A stretch of 5,077 nt of DNA from Candidatus Kaiserbacteria bacterium RIFCSPLOWO2_01_FULL_54_20 (GTDB lineage Bacteria > Patescibacteriota > Minisyncoccia > Phycocordibacterales > UBA2100): the NCBI GenBank assembly GCA_001783355.1, contig MFMA01000005.1, positions 1 to 5,077 of the forward strand, written 5' to 3'. A program made the translations under genes and the position numbers. Positions 1 through 4,267 of this stretch are shown here, one piece after another. Numbering within the stretch: position 1 is the stretch's first letter; every line of letters begins with the position of its first letter. The notes under the pieces were generated by a model, which saw nothing but the letters and a program-made list of their open reading frames with translations, was not told where the DNA came from and searched no databases.

Positions 1-130
1 TCACAGAAGGAATACGACTCCCTCTTCGCGCAAATGGAAGCGACGAAAACGTTCGGCGAACCATCTCACAGAAGGAATACGACTCCCTCTTCGCGCAAAT
101 GGAAGCGACGAAAACGTTCGGCGAACCATC
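1..130. repeat. 65-bp exact tandem duplication at window edge
   Basis: Bases 1-65 and 66-130 are identical, and two further bases (tc) continue to match at 131-132. The first copy runs right up to the window edge, so the duplicated tract could be longer than what is seen. The unit length is not a multiple of three. The native frame of the surface-protein gene, which reads correctly through the second copy, is therefore shifted in the first copy. Translation entering in the native frame from the left would pass through copy 1 and then stop at about 240. Either this is a real frameshifting duplication or an assembly artefact at a contig end. The latter is common, and 65 bp is close to typical assembly k-mer lengths. 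Confidence 0.95.
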
Positions 131-794
131 TCCCTACCGCGGCAGGGTCAGGATCGTGGAAAGCGGGGCGGCAGAAAAGCTCGCCGCCGAACACATCGAG
201 GCGGAGGCGGCGTCAGAGAATACGGCGCCTATCGGCATAGCCGGATGGTCGCTCCAGAGCGCGCTCACCGGGGTGCGTGCCTACATCCCACGCGGCTCTG
301 ATGTTTTCGTCCTCGGTGACCTAAATCCGCAGCAAGACATCTACCTCAACCCTGGTGCGAAAGCGATAATCTCTTCGAAGAGCTCGCCTGTAGGGACGTC
401 GTTCAGAGAGAATGTGTGCACCGGCTACCTGGCCGGGCTGCAAACGTTCGTGCCTGCACTCTCCCGCTCTTGCCCACCCGCGCGCGGACTCCTTCCTCTC
501 ACGCCCGACAACCTGCGCACGTATGGCGATGCGTGTTTTGATTTCGCGGAGTCGCTTCCACCCTGCGCTCTACCTCTCTCTGTTCCTTCAAACATCGCGC
601 CCGCGTGCAGAATATTCCTCGCGAACAACCTCTCCTACAATGGCTGCATACTAAACAACCGCGGGAAGAGCAGTTTCTCGCAGGATTCGTGGCGCATCTA
701 CCTAAACTCCGCGGGAGAGCTGTGGCGCAACTCGCACGACGTCATCCGACTCCTCGACAAAGAGGGCCGCACCGTAGATGTCATAACATACTGA
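66..794 (+). CDS. Lamin-tail-like Cys-containing surface protein, left-truncated
   Basis: This is the C-terminal part of a conserved, mostly uncharacterised protein type that I associate with Parcubacteria. Numbering from the ATG at 99 (231 residues to the TGA at 792-794), a linker ending in FGEPSPYRGRV leads into a beta-rich region with IAGWSLQSALTGVRAYIPRGSDVF (residues 47-70), followed by LNPGAKAIISS (83-93). The end is WRIYLNSAGELWRNSHDVIRLLDKEGRTVD (198-227), which resembles the closing strands of a lamin-tail (LTD) fold. Six cysteines (107, 125, 146, 156, 170, 183) lie between these halves, an even number consistent with disulfides outside the cytoplasm. The frame stays open upstream of the ATG through SQKEYDSLFAQ and has no ribosome-binding site, so that Met is probably internal and the N-terminus (expected to carry a membrane anchor or signal) is off the window. 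The 65-bp duplication puts the upstream part out of frame. If that duplication is real, the gene is broken. Substrate or partner is unknown. Confidence 0.72.
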   Translation, partial: SQKEYDSLFAQMEATKTFGEPSPYRGRVRIVESGAAEKLAAEHIEAEAASENTAPIGIAGWSLQSALTGVRAYIPRGSDVFVLGDLNPQQDIYLNPGAKAIISSKSSPVGTSFRENVCTGYLAGLQTFVPALSRSCPPARGLLPLTPDNLRTYGDACFDFAESLPPCALPLSVPSNIAPACRIFLANNLSYNGCILNNRGKSSFSQDSWRIYLNSAGELWRNSHDVIRLLDKEGRTVDVITY

Positions 795-885
795 AGGCGC
801 AGCAGGGTGCGCATTTTGCAGCCGAGGACTGTTTGAGCGATAGCGAGTTCCGCAGGCAAAAAATACGTACCCTGCTGCGCCTTCA
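792..885. repeat. Palindromic hairpin element spanning both convergent stop codons
   Basis: Perfect 17-bp inverted arms lie at 792-808 (tgaaggcgcagcagggt) and 869-885. Inside them the pairing continues imperfectly: a short GCG/CGT run with one G-U pair, then attttgc (813-819) against gcaaaaaat (856-864) with two bulged A's. A weaker inner stem follows, around the apical sequence gtttgagcgatagcgag (831-847). The arms end exactly where the stop codons of the two flanking convergent genes begin: TGA at 792-794 on + and TGA at 885-883 on -. Pairing does not extend beyond them. No T-run follows the outer stem on either strand, so this is not a canonical intrinsic terminator. It could still work as a bidirectional terminator or 3'-end stabiliser. 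It could also be a REP/MITE-like mobile palindrome. The structure is seen directly; the role is inferred. Confidence 0.85.
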
Positions 886-1347
886 CCGTACCGAGAACAA
901 AATGATCCCCGCCGCAACGGAAACATTCAGTGATTCTTTCCGGCCATGCATGGGTATCTCAATGAGCGAATTGCATGCTTTTCGGAGCCTCGTCGAGAGT
1001 CCGCGCACTTCGTTCCCGAACACGAAGACCGTCGGCGCTTTTGTTTTGAACATGCGATAATTCCGCGCTTGAGGGTCTTGTTCGACGCCGACAATGCGCC
1101 ATCCGCGTTTCTTTAACATCAAGATCAGTTTGAACGGGTCGGGTACATGCGACCACGGTACGAACTTTTCTGCTCCGAGTGCCGTCTTTGCGATGTCTTT
1201 GTTTATGCGCCCAAACCTGTCTTTGGGCAGCGGCGTGTAGCCCGACAGGTAGACGTGGGATACTCCGGAGGCGTCGGCGGTGCGCAGTATGGACCCGACG
1301 TTGTGTGCGCTTCGCACATTGTGCAAAATTACTTCGACCTCTCTCAT
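883..1347 (-). CDS. SpoU/TrmH-family RNA 2'-O-methyltransferase (SPOUT)
   Basis: The 154-residue protein is essentially a bare SpoU catalytic domain. These enzymes transfer a methyl group from S-adenosylmethionine to the ribose 2'-OH of tRNA or rRNA, through an alpha/beta fold with a C-terminal trefoil knot, and act as dimers. All three family motifs are present: motif 1 NVRSAHNVGSILRTADASG (10-28) with the conserved Asn16 and Arg22; motif 2 VFVFGNEVRGLS (107-118) with the GNE-RGL core; and motif 3 IEIPMHGRKESLNVSVAAG (129-147), which forms the knot and cofactor pocket. There is no N-terminal substrate-binding extension as in RlmB or TsnR-type relatives, so the target (tRNA Gm18, tRNA position 34 or rRNA) cannot be decided. 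The start ATG at 1347-1345 is followed at once by MREVEVILHNVRS, typical of the family. No Shine-Dalgarno is seen; a TACAAT at 1362-1357 could be a -10 box giving a very short leader. The stop codon lies in the palindromic element. Confidence 0.9.
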   Translation of the reverse strand: MREVEVILHNVRSAHNVGSILRTADASGVSHVYLSGYTPLPKDRFGRINKDIAKTALGAEKFVPWSHVPDPFKLILMLKKRGWRIVGVEQDPQARNYRMFKTKAPTVFVFGNEVRGLSTRLRKACNSLIEIPMHGRKESLNVSVAAGIILFSVR

Positions 1348-1371
1348 AGTACCGGTATTGTAGTATTTTCT

Positions 1372-1401
1372 AGAAGCTATAAGCTAGTAGCTATCCGCTA
1401 T
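1372..1401. repeat. Degenerate 7-bp repeat array upstream of the DoxX-like gene
   Basis: Four consecutive heptamers share a GCTA core in 7-bp register: aagctat (1374-1380), aagctag (1381-1387), tagctat (1388-1394) and ccgctat (1395-1401). The last runs into the ATG at 1400 of the DoxX-like gene. The array occupies most of the 52-bp gap between two divergently transcribed genes, so it overlaps the space where both promoters should be. I infer replication slippage as the origin. A second heptamer array lies just after the same gene. Confidence 0.7.
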
Positions 1402-1744
1402 GCTTTCCGTCTTCCCCGACATCCTCTTTCTTTCGCCGTTCGCAATGCTCCTCATGCGTCTTGCCGCCTCAGCGGTGTTCGGGTACGCCGCGTGGCAACA
1501 CATCCCGCAAGCAAGCATGCTCGCGCGTAGTGTAGCTGTCCTGGAAATAGTTTGTGCGGCGCTGCTCTTGGTCGGTCTGTACACCCAACCCGCCGCACTC
1601 CTCGGTATCGCTATTTCTTTCCTCTACATGTTCATCCCGTCCCTGCGTAGCGCTCCGACAAGTACTGGCCTGCTCCTACTCGTTCTGTGCGCATCGCTTC
1701 TCCTTACCGGCGCAGGCGCGTTCGCATTCGACCTGCCGCTCTAA
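1400..1744 (+). CDS. DoxX-like four-helix integral membrane protein
   Basis: The 114-residue, very hydrophobic protein has four likely transmembrane segments at about residues 8-32, 40-60, 64-81 and 88-108. The layout matches the small DoxX/DoxD-type membrane protein family: an amphipathic N-terminal FPDILFLSPFAMLLMRL, a GLYTQPAALLG turn after helix 2, and a C-terminal LLTGAGAFAFDLPL ending resembling the GPGxxSLD-type signature of that family. DoxX proteins are linked to quinone or thiosulfate redox chemistry in a few organisms and to oxidative-stress complexes in others. For CPR members no function is established, and I do not assign one here. The ATG at 1400 has no Shine-Dalgarno and sits on a heptamer repeat array, so its transcript may have a short leader or none. 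It is transcribed away from the methyltransferase gene, and no obvious terminator follows. Confidence 0.78.
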   Translation: MLSVFPDILFLSPFAMLLMRLAASAVFGYAAWQHIPQASMLARSVAVLEIVCAALLLVGLYTQPAALLGIAISFLYMFIPSLRSAPTSTGLLLLVLCASLLLTGAGAFAFDLPL

Positions 1745-1746
1745 AA

Positions 1747-1771
1747 TAGCTTTGAGCTTTGAGCTTTGAGC
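1747..1771 (+). repeat. Three perfect TTTGAGC heptamers after the DoxX-like gene
   Basis: TTTGAGC occurs three times in exact tandem (1751-1757, 1758-1764, 1765-1771), preceded by a partial tagc that keeps the same 7-bp register. The first copy supplies the -35 hexamer TTGAGC of the candidate tRNA promoter. The reverse complement of the upstream array has a related AGCTT/TAGCTA core, so the DoxX-like gene is flanked by related heptamer arrays in opposite orientation. Confidence 0.9.
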
Positions 1772-1780
1772 AGGTATATT
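1752..1780 (+). promoter_or_regulatory. Candidate sigma-70 promoter for the tRNA-Lys transcript
   Basis: TTGAGC at 1752-1757 and TATATT at 1775-1780 are 17 bp apart, each matching the vegetative consensus at four or five positions. Transcription would start near 1786-1788, at the upstream copy of the tRNA 5' end, and give a precursor with about 70 nt of structured leader. The second and third heptamer copies also contain TTGAGC, but their spacings to the same -10 are 10 and 3 bp, too short. This rests on sequence match only. Confidence 0.5.
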
Positions 1781-1787
1781 TCACGTA

Positions 1788-1812
1788 CCGCCCATATATT
1801 CATATGGGACGG
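1788..1812 (+). other. Leader hairpin 1 upstream of tRNA-Lys
   Basis: CCG-CCCATAT pairs with ATATGGG-CGG across an ATTC loop (1798-1801), with A1809 bulged, giving about 10 base pairs. The 5' arm lies within an 11-bp copy (taccgcccata, 1786-1796) of the first bases of the tRNA (1857-1867). It could therefore either form this local hairpin or compete for the tRNA's 3' acceptor strand tgggcgg. The pairing is visible in the sequence; any switching role is inference. Confidence 0.65.
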
Positions 1813-1819
1813 GGCAGTC

Positions 1820-1852
1820 GGAGCATGTGCAAGCTCGCTTGTACATTGCTCC
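1820..1852 (+). other. Leader hairpin 2 immediately upstream of tRNA-Lys
   Basis: GGAGC-ATGTGCAAG pairs with CTTGTACAT-GCTCC, with T1847 bulged, one G-U pair (1829/1842) and a CTCG loop at 1834-1837. This gives about 14 base pairs, ending six bases before the tRNA's first nucleotide at 1859. No T-run follows, so it is not an intrinsic terminator. It may assist 5' processing of the precursor tRNA or insulate its folding. Confidence 0.7.
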
Positions 1853-1858
1853 TCCTTA

Positions 1859-1931
1859 CCGCCCATAGCTCAGTTGGTAGAGCAGCTCCCTTTTAAGGAG
1901 ACGGTCGTAGGTTCGATTCCTACTGGGCGGA
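1859..1931 (+). tRNA. tRNA-Lys (anticodon UUU)
   Basis: The cloverleaf is complete. The acceptor stem pairs CCGCCCA (1859-1865) with TGGGCGG (1924-1930), followed by discriminator A1931. The D arm is GCTC/GAGC with an AGTTGGTA loop. The anticodon arm has loop CTTTTAA (1890-1896), giving anticodon TTT. The T arm is GTAGG-TTCGATT-CCTAC (1907-1923). The outermost anticodon-stem pair is a G-A mismatch (1885/1901); the other four pair. The gene does not encode CCA (CAT follows the discriminator), so a CCA-adding enzyme is needed. It reads AAA and AAG lysine codons. It lies between leader hairpins and a repeat-rich downstream tract, and is convergent with the secreted-protein gene. Confidence 0.96.
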
Positions 1932-1972
1932 CATGAACGAAGTGAGTGGACGACCAGTAGGTTGAAAGGGGT

Positions 1973-1994
1973 CGGGAAAACAATTGTTTTCCCG
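1973..1994. repeat. 22-bp perfect palindrome downstream of tRNA-Lys
   Basis: The sequence is fully self-complementary about its centre at 1983/1984: CGGGAAAACAA meets TTGTTTTCCCG with no spacer. As RNA it would form a 9-bp stem with an AAUU loop. No T-run follows, so it is not a standard terminator. As DNA it resembles a dimeric protein-binding site. It is the first of three nearby inverted repeats with a GAAAAC core. Confidence 0.85.
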
Positions 1995-2006
1995 TGAAGG
2001 AAGGAA

Positions 2007-2074
2007 TGGGAAAACCGTGGGGTTCCCAGAGCCTACAGGGCGGACAAGCGAGCGAAGTGAGAAAACTTGTTTTC
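2007..2074. repeat. Two further GAAAAC-core inverted repeats
   Basis: At 2007-2028, TGGGAAAACC faces GGTTCCCA around GTGG: TGGGAA pairs with TTCCCA, or the longer form pairs with two bulged A's. At 2061-2074, GAAAAC and GTTTTC are separated by TT. Both share the GAAAAC core with the perfect palindrome at 1973-1994. They lie in the non-coding tract between the convergent tRNA and secreted-protein genes. Confidence 0.65.
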
Positions 2075-2131
2075 GCATTTCCGAGCGCAGTCGCCCGGCA
2101 CGCATGTACTGGGCGGACAGATCAGAAAAAT

Positions 2132-2166
2132 GCGGGTTGGTGCTTGCCGCGCCGTTTTTTGCTTTT
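2132..2166 (+). terminator. Weak candidate terminator for the tRNA transcript
   Basis: GCGG (2132-2135) can pair with CCGC (2147-2150), followed after GCCG by a run of six T's (2155-2160) and then GCTTTT. The stem is only four base pairs with a long loop, so the structural part is poor; the T-rich tail is the main support. It would end + strand transcription just before the end of the opposing secreted-protein gene. Confidence 0.22.
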
Positions 2167-2183
2167 CAGGCTCGGAAGCCGTG

Positions 2184-3518
2184 TTAGATAGTGAGGTTCA
2201 CTATCACGTAGTCCGTAACGGGCTTGTTGTCTTGGGTAAGACAAGAGATCGTGAATGTGGTGGGACCGGTCAACGGCACTGTTGAAGCGCCGCCGCTCAG
2301 CGTACTTTCATTGAAGCTCCCATCCGGGCTTGTGACGGTACACGACTCGACGCCTCTGGTGTTCCAGAATACGGATGTGCGCGTACCGAGAGGGACTCTT
2401 TCAGGAACTGCCCAGATCTCGACTTCCGCGGGCTCCGAAGGAAGTTGCACCTTGGGTGTGGCGGGCGATGTCGTACCCTGTTTGACTTGTTGGTTCAGAA
2501 CAGGCGGCGAAGGCGCCTTGGGGACGCCAACTTGATAGCCGCGCCACACGCATAGACTGTCGAAGAACGAGGGTGGGATCACGTAGGTCACAATGGAATC
2601 GGCCCACGGACGATTCCGGCACATGTTTGCGACAACCCCTTGCGGTTGTCCGCCCATAGCGTCGCCTCCGTAGAAACCTGCGACCTCCGTATTGGCTTCC
2701 GAATCGCGCGCACCGGCAACGACTGTCGCTCCTGTTCCGGTGACCTCAATATCGCCGCGTGTCCCTGATTGGACGTTCACTCCCTTTCCCTTGGTGCCCG
2801 TGTAGTCAACACGACCATCACTTGTAGTTGCAGTTGCAGTTGTAGAATCCCTCGTACTTGTCGTCGTGCTCTCATCTTCGTTATCGCCAGTAATACCGTT
2901 CAGAAGATCGCTCACGTTTCCACCGGACCCGCTTCCGCCACTACCTTCTTCGCCGAAGACATTATCTAATCCGTTTCCCGTACCGCCACTGAGTGCATTC
3001 AGAAGCTCACTTGTGAGGTTGTTCTGCTGGGTACCAGTAGGGGTATTGAGAAGCGAGGTGGAGGTTGGTGGAACATAGTATGCGCATGGATCCGTCGAAG
3101 GAGTGGTTACTTGGTAGTATTTCGTACACCCCTGCGTCCCCGTTTGTGGTTGCTGCTGTTGCTGCGGTGACTGCGGCTGTTCCTTGGGCTTCAACAGATC
3201 CATAACTCCCTTAATTATGTCCAAGAACCCCTTCGCATCCCCGAGGCCTCCTTTTTCGGTTCCTGTACCTTTACAATCCAGTTGGTGGACACATATCGCC
3301 GTTACCTTCCCTCCAGGGGGGGTTTCATCACACTGGCACTTCCATCTATTGATACCTGGCACACACTGACCCTTCGAATTCTTTCGCTGACTGCAGCCGC
3401 ATTCTTCGTAGACCGGTATGCACGATTCATTTCCCGTCGTGAGCTTCGCCGCATGGCTCACAAATGGAACAGCGAGTGCGAATGCGAGCAGAAGGATGAG
3501 AGGAAGTCTTAACGTCAT
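2184..3518 (-). CDS. Secreted Cys-rich protein with C-terminal Ig-like domain
   Basis: The 444-residue protein starts with a clear Sec signal peptide (MTLRLPLILLLAFALAVPFV, cleavage probably after SHA at 23). Next comes a Cys-rich segment with eight cysteines between 33 and 82 (ESC, EECGC, QC, KCQC, IC, DC). A Q-rich stretch follows (114-129, six Gln in a row with neighbours), then a long low-complexity linker rich in Gly, Ser, Thr and Asn (about 150-300). Four more Cys lie at 131, 145, 300 and 323. A C-terminal beta-sandwich-like domain from about 362 has VEIWAVPERVPLGTRTSVFW, NTRGVESCTV and TFTISC, with Cys393 and Cys426 positioned as an Ig-like disulfide. The fourteen cysteines suggest an exported, disulfide-bonded protein. 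No sortase motif or C-terminal membrane helix is seen, so it is probably released or held by partners. The start ATG at 3518 follows GGAG at a short spacing, and it lies 108 bp behind the delta-like gene. Function unknown; adhesion or surface structure is a guess. Confidence 0.82.
   Translation of the reverse strand: MTLRLPLILLLAFALAVPFVSHAAKLTTGNESCIPVYEECGCSQRKNSKGQCVPGINRWKCQCDETPPGGKVTAICVHQLDCKGTGTEKGGLGDAKGFLDIIKGVMDLLKPKEQPQSPQQQQQPQTGTQGCTKYYQVTTPSTDPCAYYVPPTSTSLLNTPTGTQQNNLTSELLNALSGGTGNGLDNVFGEEGSGGSGSGGNVSDLLNGITGDNEDESTTTSTRDSTTATATTSDGRVDYTGTKGKGVNVQSGTRGDIEVTGTGATVVAGARDSEANTEVAGFYGGDAMGGQPQGVVANMCRNRPWADSIVTYVIPPSFFDSLCVWRGYQVGVPKAPSPPVLNQQVKQGTTSPATPKVQLPSEPAEVEIWAVPERVPLGTRTSVFWNTRGVESCTVTSPDGSFNESTLSGGASTVPLTGPTTFTISCLTQDNKPVTDYVIVNLTI
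2822..2845. repeat. Four in-frame hexanucleotide repeats in the secreted-protein gene
   Basis: TTGTAG, TTGCAG, TTGCAG, TTGTAG follow each other on the + strand. On the coding (-) strand they encode the Thr/Ala alternation in the Ser/Thr linker (about residues 225-232). A six-base unit can expand or contract by slippage without breaking the frame, so linker length may vary between strains. Confidence 0.75.
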
Positions 3519-3626
3519 TCACTCCATGCTACAAGACAACGCGGAATCCGCAACGGCAATTTCCCCTATTTTGTTGATACTTCGACCTCGCCCCATACCC
3601 ATGTCACCGACCACGAGGCGCCACTT

Positions 3627-4265
3627 CTAGCGAGGCAGGCCCAAAATGTAGTGTTCGAGCGCATATTCCAGGTCAAATCCATTGCGGCGCGCTTCATGAG
3701 GAAGTTCGGCGAGCTCGGCGACCAGTCTCCCGGCGCGCTCGCGCGCGACGCCGGACGACTTGAGAAAAGTATCTTTCGCCCCCCAAAAGAGGACGCCGTG
3801 TATCGCTTCCGGCGCATCCTCTCGCGCGAGCGCGCGCTGATACTCCACCCATAGGCGTTTTTTGTCGCCGCCTTTCAGGGCATGGGCGAGCGAGAATATT
3901 TCCCCGCTCGCCTTTTCCTTTTTGGTATCAAATCGTTCGAACGTCACGGAATGCTTCTCGATAGTTTTCCGAGTCGCTGCGTCCAGCTTCCCTTCGAGTA
4001 TGAAATACAGCTCATCTGAATCCTTCATATGCGGAAACGCACCCAAAACGACATCTCTCATTTCCTCGTTCCCGAACACCCCGTCGAGCACTATCACCCG
4101 CCTCTCACCGAACATACCGCTCCCGCGGAGCGCCCCCTCAACATCGGCAGCGGTGCTCGCATCGGAAACTCGGGTCACTTCTGCTTTTTTACTTTCGCGC
4201 GTTATCGCTTTATTCATCGCTGCCAGAGCCTTCTCTCTGTCTGTACCTGTATACAAGTAAATCAT
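3627..4265 (-). CDS. holA: DNA polymerase III delta subunit-like clamp-loader protein
   Basis: The delta subunit is the clamp-loader component that opens the sliding clamp. This 212-residue protein resembles the short, divergent HolA-type proteins that I associate with Parcubacteria. It has N-terminal MIYLYTGTDREKA, a central GMFGERRVIVLDGVF (50-64) typical of the region before the ATP-site-like fold, ELYFILEGKLDAATRK (85-100), a helical middle AHALKGGDKKRLWVEYQRAL (127-146), EDAPEAIHGVLFWGAKD (149-165), and a C-terminal helical end with FDLEYALEHYILGL (197-210). It is much shorter than E. coli delta (about 340 residues). I chose the ATG at 4265 because the family begins MIYL; a TTG at 4271 in the same frame would overlap the polA stop by four bases. 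With the ATG only two bases separate it from polA's TGA, implying translational coupling. Family assignment is by overall pattern, not by a decisive motif. Confidence 0.6.
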   Translation of the reverse strand: MIYLYTGTDREKALAAMNKAITRESKKAEVTRVSDASTAADVEGALRGSGMFGERRVIVLDGVFGNEEMRDVVLGAFPHMKDSDELYFILEGKLDAATRKTIEKHSVTFERFDTKKEKASGEIFSLAHALKGGDKKRLWVEYQRALAREDAPEAIHGVLFWGAKDTFLKSSGVARERAGRLVAELAELPHEARRNGFDLEYALEHYILGLPR

Positions 4266-4267
4266 GG

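Larger units (their letters stand above)
1921..2119 (+). repeat. Three copies of the tRNA-Lys 3' end
   Basis: The last bases of the tRNA plus two flanking bases (tactgggcggaca, 1921-1933) recur as tacagggcggaca at 2034-2046 (one mismatch) and exactly at 2107-2119. The first two copies also share a following cgaagtgag (1938-1946 and 2053-2061), making an interrupted repeat of 26-28 bp. Start-to-start distances are 113 and 73 bp; the second equals the length of the tRNA. No second cloverleaf can be folded. Possible origins are remnants of tRNA duplication, attachment-site scars, or rtT-like tandem repeats such as those after tyrT in Escherichia coli. No integrase is in view. Confidence 0.85.

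Noticed and set aside
792..885. Integron attC site
   Set aside because: The long palindrome recalls attC, but the expected GTTRRRY and RYYYAAC core sites are not at the arm ends, and no integrase or cassette structure is present.
605..1060. 151-codon open frame on + across the convergent junction
   Set aside because: It overlaps the ends of two well-supported genes in other frames, reads through the palindrome, and its product shows no recognisable pattern.
2045..2119. Possible second tRNA ending in the third copy of the tRNA-Lys 3' end
   Set aside because: The spacing matches tRNA length, but there is no GTTCGA-type T loop, no D arm and no 5' acceptor strand, so no cloverleaf forms.
1921..2119. 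CRISPR-like array
   Set aside because: Repeats are only 13-28 bp, spacings are unequal (113 and 73 bp), the repeat derives from the tRNA, and no cas gene is near.
2224..2535. 103-codon open frame on + opposite the secreted-protein gene
   Set aside because: It is antisense to the Ig-like domain region, which has strong coding signals on the - strand; no ribosome-binding site or family pattern is seen.
3541..3551. Short palindrome gcggaatccgc upstream of the secreted-protein gene
   Set aside because: Eleven bases with one central base are easily met by chance in GC-rich DNA, and no convincing promoter lies around it.
3862..4260. 132-codon open frame on + opposite the delta-like gene
   Set aside because: It is fully antisense to a supported gene in an operon-like arrangement, and its Ser/Pro-rich translation is typical of a reverse-strand shadow.
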